Below are positions 30,801 to 38,674 of a stretch of DNA of 64,000 bases, one piece after another; within the stretch, counting starts at the first letter, position 1, and each line of letters starts with the position of its first letter. The notes under the pieces were generated by a model, which did not search any database, was not told the DNA's origin, and saw nothing but the letters and a program-made list of their open reading frames with translations. Made by a program: the position numbers and the translations under genes. This DNA is from Paracoccaceae bacterium. GTDB lineage: Bacteria > Pseudomonadota > Alphaproteobacteria > Rhodobacterales > Rhodobacteraceae. The stretch lies in NCBI GenBank assembly GCA_006226775.1, contig SBGD01000042.1:40434-104433 (forward strand), in the 5' to 3' direction.

Positions 30801-30913
30801 TGGGCGGGCTGGCCTTTGCCTCGGTCCTGACGCTGATCGCGGCACCGGTGTTCTACTTCGTGATGTTCCGCGGCACGGACCGCAGGGCCAGGGCCAGGGC
30901 CGCCGCTGCCTGA
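27863..30913 (+). CDS. RND efflux transporter permease (AcrB/MexB-like)
   Basis: The 1016-residue inner-membrane pump has the typical single N-terminal helix (YTWIVMLVCLLGGIWGFATLG), two large periplasmic loops and two six-helix bundles. The TM4 region GMLVDNAIVVAEGM carries the proton-relay Asp. Repeats of this motif appear in the second half (GMLIKNGIVLVEEIDL). The length is close to family norms. It forms a tripartite drug or solute exporter with the adaptor just upstream, probably controlled by the TetR protein. The substrate is unknown. Confidence 0.95.
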   Translation: MDIARFSINRPIYTWIVMLVCLLGGIWGFATLGRLEDPAFTIKTAVVVTEYPGASAEEVALEVTEPLESQIQKMGEVKDILSMNQPGLSWITVNMQDEFDGSELPQIWTKLRNRVGEARLPPGAAAPFVNDGFGDVYGLYYAVTAPGYSDAEVNDLSSYLRREILTVEGVSDVALDGVPDEVIYVEPDLALSTTLGIPPAAMQAAISGANEVVDSGALEDSEGRTLVQRPEGSDSVSEIAALSVGVGGRIINMIDFADIHRGRDATPDLIVRHNGTEAFTLGVAGLAKENIVEVGKRVDAKLAALRADLPLGISIDAVYRQHRVVEEASNAFLVNLAMSVTIVVAVLAVFMGWRAAMVVGTTLLLTVVGTLFFMALGSIEMERISLGALIIAMGMLVDNAIVVAEGMQIAMHHGKTSREAASEAAAKTQVPLLGATVIGIMAFAGIGLSPDATGEFLFSLFAVIAISLLLSWLLAITATPLLGHYFFKRRDDGADDGYDGAIFRGYAAVLRASLKLRWLVIAALIGGTAVCYVLFGQVKQQFFPDSNTPLYFVHYKLPQGSAIHQTSADLAVLEDWLGARDNVETVTAFAGQGAARFMLTYQAEDPNPSYGHLIVRVTSLGVIEAEMDALEAFADAALPQGEFRVKRLAFGPGGGAPVEVRFSGRDPDVLRDLADEAIARMRAASDNVIAPRHDWRERELVLRPVYAEDRAQDAGISRAQIAMTLKFATEGINGGTFRERDRQIPIVLRAPQTGELALTDHVIYSESGRGLVPLEQVIDGFVFEPQDTLVHRRGRAEVITVGADIPRGMTAPEVLAEVRATIEAMDLPPGYHMEWGGELESSTEAQASLGGQLPLSLIVMVLISVLLFNALRQPIIIWLLVPMAVNGVALALLGAGLPFTFTALLGLLSLSGMLIKNGIVLVEEIDLTREARPDMALADAIVLASTSRLRPVFLAAATTILGMLPLLTDAFFQSMAATIMGGLAFASVLTLIAAPVFYFVMFRGTDRRARARAAAA

Positions 30914-30933
30914 CGCCGCTTGCGGCCCGGATG

Positions 30934-30972
30934 CAAAAACGCCGGCGCAACTCTTGCGCCGGCGTCTGTTTT
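30934..30972. terminator. Bidirectional Rho-independent terminator
   Basis: A perfect 12-bp stem (ACGCCGGCGCAA at 30939 against 30954-30965) with a CTC loop is flanked by an A-run on the left and CTGTTTTC on the right. It lies between the convergent RND pump and octapeptide-repeat genes and can serve both. Confidence 0.85.
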
Positions 30973-30989
30973 CGGGCCGGCCTTCGGGC

Positions 30990-32714
30990 TCAGACGAAGA
31001 TGTCGTCGTCGTCCATCTGCGGTTCGCTCTCGGTGTCTTCCTCGGTCGAGCCGTAACGGTCGTCGGTCTGGTTCATCATGGCCATGACCTCCTCTTCCGT
31101 CATCTCCGGATAGTCCGAGGGATCGGGCGTATAGGCCGGCAGATCCACCGCCGCCTTCACGCCATGACTGCCCGCGGTGCCCCCCGAACCGGAACCCTTG
31201 GTGCCACCGGAGCCGGTGCCCTTGGTGCCGCCCGAGCCAGTGCCCTTGGTGCCGCCGGTGCCGGTGCCCTTGGTGCCGCCAGAACCGGAGCCCTTGGTGC
31301 CGCCGGTGCCGGTGCCTTTGGTGCCGCCCGAACCGGAGCCCTTGGTGCCGCCCGATCCGGAACCCTTGGTTCCTCCCGAGCCGGAGCCCTTGGTGCCGCC
31401 AGAGCCGGAGCCCTTGGTGCCGCCAGAGCCGGAGCCCTTCGTGCCGCCGGTGCCGGTGCCTTTGGTGCCACCCGAGCCGGAGCCATTCGTGCCACCCGAG
31501 CCGGAGCCCTTGGTGCCACCCGAGCCGGAGCCCTTGGTGCCGCCCGAACCGGAGCCCTTGGTGCCGCCCGAACCGGAGCCCTTGGTGCCTCCCGAGCCCG
31601 AGCCCTTGCTGCCACCCGAACCGGACCCCTTGGTGCCGCCAGAACCGGAGCCCTTGGTGCCGCCGGTGCCGGTGCCTTTGGTGCCGCCCGAGCCGGAGCC
31701 CTTGGTGCCGCCGGAGCCGGAGCCTTTGGTGCCACCCGAGCCGGAGCCCTTGGTGCCGCCGGAGCCGGAGCCCTTGGTGCCGCCAGAACCGGAGCCCTTG
31801 GTGCCGCCCGAGCCGGAGCCCTTGCTGCCGCCAGAACCGGACCCCTTGCTGCCGCCAGAACCGGACCCCTTCGTGCCGCCCGAGCCGGAGCCCTTGGTGC
31901 CGCCCGAACCGGAGCCCTTCGTACCGCCCGAACCGGAGCCCTTCGTACCGCCCGAACCGGACCCCGTGGTGCCGCCGCCTGCCGGGTCGTCTTCCGCCGG
32001 CGAGAGGTAGTCGTCCAGCGAGACTTTCGGCGGTTGGCCTTCGCCGTGTTCGCCGATCACCTCGAGGTCGGCCTCGGTGTAGTAGTAGCTGTCGGGATCC
32101 TCGGGCAGGATGATCTCGGTGACATTGCCGAAATGCCCCCAGCCGACCGCATTGCCGTCCTCGTCGCGGAATTCGACGCTGCCGATCATGGTGCCGTCTT
32201 CCATCTCGGTGACGTTCAGCACAAAGGCCGCGCCCGCATCCGAGAGGTCGAGAACATAGCCGTCGGGGCCGCTGTCCGCCTCGAACTCGCCGGCCATGTT
32301 GGCCTCGTACCAGGCGTCATGGCTGTCGCCCTCGACGCCGCCGTTGTGATAGGACTTGGTCGAACTGGCGGTCTCATGCCCCGAGCCCGAGCCCTTGGTG
32401 CCGCCGGTACCCGAGCCTTTCGACCCGCCAGAGCCCGAGCCCTTCGACCCGCCGGAGCCCGAGCCCTTCGATCCGCCGGACCCCGAGCCCTTCGACCCAC
32501 CAGAGCCCGAGCCCTTCGATCCACCGGAGCCGGAGCCTTTCGACCCTCCGGAGCCCGACCCCTTCGACCCACCGGAGCCGGATCCCTTCGACCCACCGGA
32601 GCCGGATCCCTTGGACCCGCCCGAGCCGGATCCCTTGGACCCGCCGGAGCCTGATCCCATGGTGCCGCCACCGTCACCCACGTAAATCGTGTCGTCTGAA
32701 TTATAGTCCGTCAT
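30990..32714 (-). CDS. Octapeptide-repeat protein, possible type I secretion substrate
   Basis: The 574-residue protein is of unknown family. A short acidic N terminus (MTDYNSDDTIYVGDGGG) leads to about a dozen GSGSGGSK units. Then comes a folded, acidic domain of about 140 residues (SYHNGGVEGDSHDAWYEANM..., DGYVLDLSDAGAAFVLNVTE), 33 GSGSGGTK-type units and an acidic 60-residue tail ending DDDDIFV. There is no Sec signal. A terminal Asp followed by hydrophobic residues is a known feature of some type I secretion signals. GGAGGG lies about 11 bases upstream of the ATG. Its partners may be the divergent kinase-fold and acetyltransferase genes. Function is unknown. Confidence 0.78.
   Translation of the reverse strand: MTDYNSDDTIYVGDGGGTMGSGSGGSKGSGSGGSKGSGSGGSKGSGSGGSKGSGSGGSKGSGSGGSKGSGSGGSKGSGSGGSKGSGSGGSKGSGSGGSKGSGTGGTKGSGSGHETASSTKSYHNGGVEGDSHDAWYEANMAGEFEADSGPDGYVLDLSDAGAAFVLNVTEMEDGTMIGSVEFRDEDGNAVGWGHFGNVTEIILPEDPDSYYYTEADLEVIGEHGEGQPPKVSLDDYLSPAEDDPAGGGTTGSGSGGTKGSGSGGTKGSGSGGTKGSGSGGTKGSGSGGSKGSGSGGSKGSGSGGTKGSGSGGTKGSGSGGTKGSGSGGTKGSGSGGTKGSGSGGTKGTGTGGTKGSGSGGTKGSGSGGSKGSGSGGTKGSGSGGTKGSGSGGTKGSGSGGTKGSGSGGTNGSGSGGTKGTGTGGTKGSGSGGTKGSGSGGTKGSGSGGTKGSGSGGTKGSGSGGTKGTGTGGTKGSGSGGTKGTGTGGTKGTGSGGTKGTGSGGTKGSGSGGTAGSHGVKAAVDLPAYTPDPSDYPEMTEEEVMAMMNQTDDRYGSTEEDTESEPQMDDDDIFV
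31174..31966. repeat. Tandem 24-bp repeat array, 33 units (coding GSGSGGTK)
   Basis: About 33 imperfect 24-base units encode G(S/T)G(S/T)GG(T/S)K. Variant units (GTGTGGTK four times, GSGSGGSK three times, one GGTN) are scattered, so the array has undergone unequal exchange and drift. Copy number is likely to differ among strains. Confidence 0.95.
32380..32658. repeat. Tandem 24-bp repeat array, about 12 units (coding GSGSGGSK)
   Basis: This second array in the same gene encodes mainly GSGSGGSK, with GSGTGGTK at the inner edge. The Ser/Thr choice before Lys distinguishes it from the larger array, so the two expanded separately. Confidence 0.93.
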
Positions 32715-33073
32715 CGCTTGTCATTCCCTCCAAAATCGGCAGCGCGCGGTCCCCGAATACACCGGTCCCAGGCCGACCGGCCCCGCGAGCGCCTCGTTTC
32801 CCCCGCTAACGGAAAACCTACCGGCCGGATCCGGCGCCTGCAAAATTTTCATCAAATTCTCATCTATTATCAGTAAATTACCCGCCGATCCGGAAACAGC
32901 GCGCCCGGCCTTGCCAGATTGTTGGCGAAACCCGCGGTAATTCCCTGCGCCCGCCCGACCGCTGCCCGACTCGCGCCATGGACGGGGCGCATTTGCCTCG
33001 ACTTTTCCCTATTGCCGCCGTCATTCCCGGCCAGACTGGCCCGAACCGGATGGCAGATGGGACGTGAAACGGA
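32715..33073. promoter_or_regulatory. Divergent promoter region of the repeat protein and kinase-fold gene
   Basis: The 359-base gap holds no supportable gene. It contains the most AT-rich stretch of the area (about 32838-32880, with CAAAATTTTCATCAAATTCT), which probably includes promoters for one or both divergent genes. No specific operator was identified. Confidence 0.4.
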
Positions 33074-34114
33074 ATGACCAGCCGCTACAAGCAGCGTATC
33101 GCCAGGATCGTCGACCGGGCCGAGCGGCATTTCGGCGAGAAGGTCGTGCGCGCCACCGCGCCCGGGGGCGAAGGCCGGTCAAGCTACCGGCTGCATTTCG
33201 CGGACCGCTCGGTCATTGCCACCCTGCGCCCGAATTTCCGCCGCACCCACCTCGAGGCCTTCGTGCTCGAACGGCTTTCGCGCGATTGCAGCGACACGCC
33301 CGAATGCCTGGGCGTCGATGGCGAGTTGATGTTCCAGTCCGACGTCGGCGGCCAGCGGCTCAATATCGCCATTGCCGAAGCCGACAAGGACCGCCGCCTC
33401 GCGCTGGCGCAGGAGGCCGTGGCGGCGATTTTCCGCATCCATGAGGCCGGGCGCAGGCAGGAGCTGCACAATGCCCTGCCCCACCTGGGCCAGAACCGCG
33501 ACTGGATCGAGAACCTCGTGCAGTCCGCCGAGGCCCTGGCCGAGTTTTCGCAAGGCCGCGCCAAGGGGCTCGACCATGCCGCGCTCTGCACTGCGCTTGA
33601 TTACCCGGGCCGGCAATTCGTCAAGTGGGATTGCCGCTCGGGCAATGCCGCCGTGGGCGCGGATGACCGGCTGCGCTGGTTCGATTTCGAGTATTCCGGC
33701 GCCCGCCACGGCGCCGAGGATCTTGCCTGGCTGATCGGCGACGAGGCCTGGCCCCTGCCCCCGGCGGTGATGGAGCAGGTGGTCAAGGAGGCCTTCGACC
33801 CCGGGTGCGGCCATGACCGCGACGCCTATCTCGACTACCTCGCACTCTACCTGACCTTCCACTGCGTCCAGCGCTTCAAGCTGATCGTCAAGGAGGCGCG
33901 CAAGCGCGGCTGGATCGCCAAGGCGCGGGTGCGCAAGTACGACGATGCCGGGGTCCACCCGGAGTTTGCCGTGCAGATCTGCCGCGTCGGCGCCTATTTC
34001 GCCAGCCGCAGCCCCCGGACCGCGCCGATCGGGCGCGACTTCGAGGAGACCGGCGCGGTCTTCCTCGGGATTCTCAAGGATGGCCTGAAACACAACCAGA
34101 GGGTCACAGCATGA
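33074..34114 (+). CDS. Kinase-fold phosphotransferase (APH-like)
   Basis: The 346-residue cytoplasmic protein has aminoglycoside phosphotransferase-like features. Segment KWDCRSGNAAVG carries the catalytic Asp and the following Asn of the loop usually written HGDxxxxN, with His replaced. LRWFDFEYSGARHGAEDLAWL has the metal-binding Asp and the family helix. The N-terminal lobe shows SYRLHFADRSVIATLRPNF. Family members phosphorylate small molecules, sugars or sometimes proteins; the substrate here is unknown. Its stop overlaps the next start (ATGA), so it works with the acetyltransferase. Confidence 0.78.
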   Translation: MTSRYKQRIARIVDRAERHFGEKVVRATAPGGEGRSSYRLHFADRSVIATLRPNFRRTHLEAFVLERLSRDCSDTPECLGVDGELMFQSDVGGQRLNIAIAEADKDRRLALAQEAVAAIFRIHEAGRRQELHNALPHLGQNRDWIENLVQSAEALAEFSQGRAKGLDHAALCTALDYPGRQFVKWDCRSGNAAVGADDRLRWFDFEYSGARHGAEDLAWLIGDEAWPLPPAVMEQVVKEAFDPGCGHDRDAYLDYLALYLTFHCVQRFKLIVKEARKRGWIAKARVRKYDDAGVHPEFAVQICRVGAYFASRSPRTAPIGRDFEETGAVFLGILKDGLKHNQRVTA

Positions 34115-35328
34115 CGTTGCAGTCGCAAGATATCCGGACCGCCCTGACCGTGCGCATCGTCGACACGGTGGCGGGGCTCGACGCCCTGCGCCCGGCCTGG
34201 CAGGCGCTGGAGGCGCGCGACCCGGAAGCCACGATCTTTCTCACCTGGGACTGGATGGCGCGGGCCTTTCGGGCCAACCCCTATCGCTGGAGCGTGCTGG
34301 TGGCCGAGGCGCCGGACCGGCCCGGCACGGCGCTGTGTATCCTGCCGCTGAAATACCGCACCCACTGGAGCCGCAGCCGCGACGAGTTCCATACCGAGCT
34401 CGAGGCCGGCGGGCGCCTGCTCTGGAGCGAATACACCGGCTTCCTGTGCCACCCCGAGCGCGAGGCCGAGGCCCTGCAGGCAGTGACCGACCATCTGGCC
34501 GCCATGCCCTGGATGCGGTTTTCCATGCGCTACGTCGCCCAGAACCGCCGCTGCCGGCTGTTCACCGATGCCTTCGAGGCGCGGGGCTTCGGCGTCAAAT
34601 ACAAGTCCTACCGGATCAACGGCAACAAGACCGACAACCTGGTCTGCCCCCAGGTCGATCTGCCCGAGGATTTCGACAGCTTCCTTGCCGGGCAGCTCAG
34701 CGCCAATCGCCGCCAGAAGTACAACCGGCTCAAGCGCGACCACCTCGACAGCGGCGCCCTGCACATCACCACGGCGGGAGATGCGGATTTCGACGCGGCG
34801 CTCGAGGTGCTGCTGGACCTCTGGCAACGCCGCTGGCGCGACCAGAAGGGCGCCGAGACCGCCGAGCGGGTCGCGGGCAATTACCGCGACGTGCTGCGCG
34901 CGGCGCAGGAGATCGGCGCGGCCTATCTGCCGGTGTTGTGGAAGGGCGAACGGCCCCTGGGCGCGCTGGGCCATGTGGTCGACCGGCGCAACGGCGTGGT
35001 GCATTTCATCGCCGGCGGCCGCGATCCACAGGCCGAGGACAAGGGCATCGGCCAGTTGCTGCATGTCCACAGCATCGAATGGGCGATCGGCCAGGGCCTG
35101 ATCTGCTATGATTTCGGCCATGGCAACGAGGCCTACAAGTACAGCTACGGCGCGACCGACCAGGCGGTGCTCTATTTCGAGATCCGCCGCCGCGCCTATG
35201 AGCCGAGCCTGGCCTTCGATTTCCTCTGCGCCGGCGAGGCCCTGCGCCGGATCGAGGAATTCCTGACCAGGGGCAGCACCGACAAGGCTCTCAAGGCCTG
35301 CGCCCAGCTTTCCCGGGTCCTGTCCTAG
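34111..35328 (+). CDS. GNAT acyltransferase of the CelD/BioF2-like type
   Basis: The 405-residue cytoplasmic protein has a C-terminal acetyltransferase domain: LSANRRQKYNRLKRDHL, VLLDLWQRRWRDQKG, AAYLPVLWKGERPLGALGHV, FIAGGRDPQAEDKGIGQLLH and CYDFGHGNEAYKYSYG. These match the GNAT_6/CelD proteins associated with exopolysaccharide and cell-surface synthesis, which are also related to FemAB peptidyltransferases. It is translationally coupled to the kinase-fold gene. The acceptor is unknown; a surface polysaccharide or the adjacent Lys-rich repeat protein are possibilities. Confidence 0.82.
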   Translation: MTLQSQDIRTALTVRIVDTVAGLDALRPAWQALEARDPEATIFLTWDWMARAFRANPYRWSVLVAEAPDRPGTALCILPLKYRTHWSRSRDEFHTELEAGGRLLWSEYTGFLCHPEREAEALQAVTDHLAAMPWMRFSMRYVAQNRRCRLFTDAFEARGFGVKYKSYRINGNKTDNLVCPQVDLPEDFDSFLAGQLSANRRQKYNRLKRDHLDSGALHITTAGDADFDAALEVLLDLWQRRWRDQKGAETAERVAGNYRDVLRAAQEIGAAYLPVLWKGERPLGALGHVVDRRNGVVHFIAGGRDPQAEDKGIGQLLHVHSIEWAIGQGLICYDFGHGNEAYKYSYGATDQAVLYFEIRRRAYEPSLAFDFLCAGEALRRIEEFLTRGSTDKALKACAQLSRVLS

Positions 35329-35499
35329 CCGCCGCTTGCGCCCAGCACTCCCGGGTCCTGTCCCGGCTACCGGCCAGAGCACGGCGCACGCGGTCGCAGG
35401 ACACAGGGCATCGGACGCAGGACACCCGAGCCGCGCGCAGGACACCCGCCGCCGCCCCGGTCTCATTCCCGCGCGCACCTGCGCCACCCTCACACCGCC

Positions 35500-35865
35500 G
35501 CCCCGGTCCCATCCCCTCGCGCACCCTGCGCAGCCCTCACAACGCAGCCCCGGACCTGATCCGGGGCCTCCCCGCCCCCGCTCGGCGCACCGGATGCAAC
35601 AAACCCCCGCCTCAGTTCCCGATCACCGCGACGGTCCCAACCTCTCGCGCACCCTGCGCAGCCCTCACAACGCAGCCCCGGACCTGATCCGGGGCCTCCC
35701 CGTCTCCGCTCGGCGCACCGGATGCAACACCCCCGCCTCAGTTCCCGATCACCGCCCCGATCCCATCTCCGCGCGCACCCTCCGCCACCCTCACACCGCC
35801 GCCCCGGACCTGATCCGGGGCCTCCCCGCCCCCGCTCGGCGCACCGGATGCAACACCCCCGCGCC
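35500..35865. repeat. Three tandem about 127-bp repeats in the 3' gap of nptA
   Basis: The palindrome CCCCGGACCTGATCCGGGG occurs at 35548, 35676 and 35802, each followed by CTCGGCGCACCGGATGCAAC and a Pro-codon-like C-rich linker. The period is 128 and 126 bases. The rest of the 537-base gap (35329-35865) is GC-rich and shows no gene. Confidence 0.9.
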
Positions 35866-37659
35866 TCAATCCCCGAGCACCGCCCCGGCCTCGTCCGCAG
35901 CCCCCTCACCCTCGGCGCCCACGACCATCGCCGGATCGCGCTCGATGTAGTAGCTGCGCGCCGCCTCGATCAGGTCGCGCATTGCGCCATAGGCATAGCC
36001 CGAATCGTTGAGAAACGAGGTCGCGGCATTGGCATTCAGCGCCCCCTTGCGGATCAGCGCGTCGATCCGGCGCATGGTCGAGCGTGACCGCTCCTCGATC
36101 TGCGCGCGCTCCTGGTCGAGCCAGAGCGCGCTGCGCGCCTCCGGCGGGGTCTCGCCCAGCTTGCGGATCTCGACGACGATCCGCGCGATCTCGCCGCGCA
36201 ACCCGTCGTAGAGCTCGGTCACGATGCCCTGGGGCCGGGTGGTATAGCGCAGCACGTTCTTGCGCAGGTGCTTGACCGATTTCACCGCCTGCACGAGGTC
36301 GCCCGACACGTCGCGCAGCGCATAGATCCGCTCGGCGATATCCTCCGGCACCTGCTTGTCGGCGACCCGCGTGGTGAAATCCATGATCGCGGCATGCAGC
36401 GTCTTGACCCGCCGCGCATAGCGCTCTTCTAGGTCGAGATCGAAGGCCTGGCGGCTGCGTTGCACCAGGTCGGCAATGTCGTCGGTGCGCCACAGCTCGC
36501 GCCGGGGCAGGTTCAGCCCGTGCAGGATCAGTTCGGTGGCATTCTCCTGCAGGTGCTGCACCTCCTTGCGCAGCGCGCTTTCCAGCGTCTGGGGAAACTC
36601 GTCGACCGCCTCGCTGAGGTATTTCGGGCGGCTGACATCCGCCACCGGCTCGACGATGCGCCCCTCGATGAAGGCGATCAGCCGGGGCAGCACCGGCACC
36701 ATCAGCGCCACGCCGAGCAGGTTGAAGAGGGTGTGGAACACCGCGAGCTTCAGGGCGTAGTCCTCGGCGGCAATACCCGTGGCGGCGCTGATCGCATCGA
36801 CCGCCTCGCGCAGGGGCGCGATGAAGACCAGCGCCACCATCCCCGTGGTGAGGTTGAAGATCAGATGCGCCAGCGCCAGCCGCTTGCCCTGGAAATTGGC
36901 GCCGAGCGCGCCGATGATCGCGGTGACGGTGGTGCCGATATTGGCGCCGATCGCCAGCGCCAGCGCATTTTCATAGGTGATCTGCCCGGCCGAAAGCGCG
37001 GTGAGGATCAGCACCATGGTCGCATGGCTCGACTGCATCACCACGGTCGCGCCGGTGCCCAGCAGGGTATAGACGACAAGGCCCAGAAGCCCGGGCAGCG
37101 CAAAGCGCAACAGGTCGATCTGGTCCTTGAAGGCCTCGAACCCCTCCTTCATGTGGTGAATGCCCAGAAACAGGAACCCCAGCCCGCCAAGCGCATAGCC
37201 GACCCCGCGCAGCGCTTTCGGTTTCTGGAACACCAGCAGGATGCCGAGCGCGATCATCGGCATGGCATAGGCGGCGATATTGACCTTGAGCCCCAGCCCC
37301 GCCACCAGCCAGGCGCCGGTGGTGGTGCCGATATTGGCGCCGAAGATGATGCCCACCCCGCCGATCAGCGAGATCAGCCCGGCGCTCAGGAAGGAGATGG
37401 TGATCACCGAGACCAGCGAACTGGATTGCAGCAGCGTGGTGGCCAGCACGCCGAAGAGGATCGAGCGCGCGGTCGAGCCGGTCACATGGGTCAGCAGCCG
37501 CTCCAGCAGACCGCCACCGAACAGCTTGAAGCCGTCCTCGAGCATCAGCATCCCGAACAGGAAGATCGCCACGCCGGCGGCGATCTGCTCGAAATCCGGG
37601 CTGAACCAGAAGGCGACCAGAAGCGCCGCGATGGCGATGGGAAGGGCCAGCCTGCGCAT
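35866..37659 (-). CDS. Na+/phosphate cotransporter family protein with PhoU-like domain
   Basis: The 597-residue protein has two inverted transmembrane halves, each with the signature QSSS or QSSH (LLQSSSLVSVITISFL and VVMQSSHATMVLIL) and GANIGTT (twice). After about residue 340 comes a cytoplasmic helical PhoU-like region (LESALRKEVQHLQENATELIL...). This is the NptA/YjbB family, which moves phosphate with sodium. It starts with a signal-anchor helix (LALPIAIAALLVAF). It is a single-gene unit flanked by non-coding DNA on both sides. Confidence 0.92.
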   Translation of the reverse strand: MRRLALPIAIAALLVAFWFSPDFEQIAAGVAIFLFGMLMLEDGFKLFGGGLLERLLTHVTGSTARSILFGVLATTLLQSSSLVSVITISFLSAGLISLIGGVGIIFGANIGTTTGAWLVAGLGLKVNIAAYAMPMIALGILLVFQKPKALRGVGYALGGLGFLFLGIHHMKEGFEAFKDQIDLLRFALPGLLGLVVYTLLGTGATVVMQSSHATMVLILTALSAGQITYENALALAIGANIGTTVTAIIGALGANFQGKRLALAHLIFNLTTGMVALVFIAPLREAVDAISAATGIAAEDYALKLAVFHTLFNLLGVALMVPVLPRLIAFIEGRIVEPVADVSRPKYLSEAVDEFPQTLESALRKEVQHLQENATELILHGLNLPRRELWRTDDIADLVQRSRQAFDLDLEERYARRVKTLHAAIMDFTTRVADKQVPEDIAERIYALRDVSGDLVQAVKSVKHLRKNVLRYTTRPQGIVTELYDGLRGEIARIVVEIRKLGETPPEARSALWLDQERAQIEERSRSTMRRIDALIRKGALNANAATSFLNDSGYAYGAMRDLIEAARSYYIERDPAMVVGAEGEGAADEAGAVLGD

Positions 37660-38101
37660 TCGCTCAGGCCCGCCGGTCCGTGGAACGGCTGCCCTGGCGC
37701 AGGGCAGCGCCCGGGGCCGCGCGTTGTCCTGTCATCTCTCCGCCTCCCCTTGCCGCCTCTCGTATTGCCCGCGCCGCCGATCGCGCATGCAGGTCCGAGA
37801 CATAAGCGCCCGGCACAGGCGCAGCATTGACTTGCATCATGCCCCGCGCCAGGGCAAGGCCGCATCCTGGCAAGAGCAGCGATGCAGGCCCCGCGCTTGA
37901 GGCACCACCCCATCCCGAAGACACCGCCGGGCATTGACGGCGGGGCCGGTTCAACTGGCGATTGACCGCGGCGCTCTCACGCCTGTCCGAGCCTGCCGAA
38001 TGTGCCACAAACTCGCGCGCTTGGCCCTGCTTGCAGTTGTTCGGCGCCCGAAATCGTGACAAACGCTTGACACCATCGGGACAGACAAGGAGCGAGACCC
38101 C
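37660..38101. other. Non-coding gap with no recognised feature
   Basis: No supportable gene, tRNA or repeat was found in these 442 bases. A TTGACA hexamer near 38068 lies too close to the downstream start to be assigned with confidence. The AAGGAGCG ribosome site of the next gene ends the gap. Confidence 0.5.
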
Positions 38102-38674
38102 ATGCAAGCTGTAGCCGCCACGGTGTGCGTTATCAGCGCCATCAATACCCTCGTCGGGCGCATCGCTTCCTGGCTTGCCCTGGGCATCGTGATCGCCTGT
38201 TTCACCGTCGTGGTGCAGCGCTATGTCTTCGGGGTCAGCTATCTCTGGCTGCGCGATCTCTATATCTGGCTGAACGGCGCGATGTTCACCGCGGTGGCCG
38301 GGTTTGCGCTGCTGCGCGGCGATCACGTGCGGGTCGACATCTTCTACCGCCCGGCCAGCCTGCGCCGCAAGGCGATGGTCGATCTGTTCGGAGTGGTGGT
38401 CTTCCTGCTGCCCTTCATGGGGGTCGTGCTGGTCTATGGCTGGCCTTTCGTGGCGCGGTCGTGGAAATACCTCGAAGGCTCGTCCAATGTCGGTGGGATG
38501 CCGGGGCTCTTCGTGCTGAAATCCTTCATCATCGTCTTTGCGGTGCTGGTGGCGTTGCAGGGCATCGCCATGGCGCTGCGCTCGGTGCTGGTGCTGGCCG
38601 ACCGCGAGGACCTTCTCCCCGAGCATCTGCGCTATCCGGTCAGCGAAGACCCGCTGCATGGGGGAACAGCCTGA
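38102..38674 (+). CDS. TRAP transporter small permease (DctQ)
   Basis: The 190-residue inner-membrane protein has four hydrophobic helices and the DctQ segments RYVFGVSYLWLRDLYIWLNGAMF, AGFALLRGDHVRVDIFYRP and VDLFGVVVFLLPFMGVVLVYG, written here in part. It starts at ATG 38102 after AAGGAG. Its stop overlaps the large permease start (TGATG). The DctP-type binding protein for this system is probably the convergent gene at 40135-41223. Confidence 0.9.
   Translation: MQAVAATVCVISAINTLVGRIASWLALGIVIACFTVVVQRYVFGVSYLWLRDLYIWLNGAMFTAVAGFALLRGDHVRVDIFYRPASLRRKAMVDLFGVVVFLLPFMGVVLVYGWPFVARSWKYLEGSSNVGGMPGLFVLKSFIIVFAVLVALQGIAMALRSVLVLADREDLLPEHLRYPVSEDPLHGGTA

Noticed and set aside
31177..32010. Plus-strand frame of Pro-Glu-Pro repeats (PPEPEPLV) opposite the octapeptide gene
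   Set aside because: It is the antisense reading of the 24-bp repeats. Only the minus frame has non-repetitive ends, a central folded-looking domain and a fitting start.
30990..32714. The repeat protein as an RTX (GGxGxD) calcium-binding toxin
   Set aside because: The units are GSGSGG(T/S)K, with Lys rather than Asp and an eight-residue instead of nine-residue period, so they are not calcium-binding RTX repeats.
35490..35909. Minus-strand frame with repeated CCIRCAERG motifs
   Set aside because: It comes entirely from the 127-bp tandem repeats in the gap and lacks any domain or supported start.
37660..38101. Possible gene in the gap upstream of the second TRAP system
   Set aside because: Frames in both directions are low-quality, mostly antisense extensions of neighbours, and have no ribosome site.
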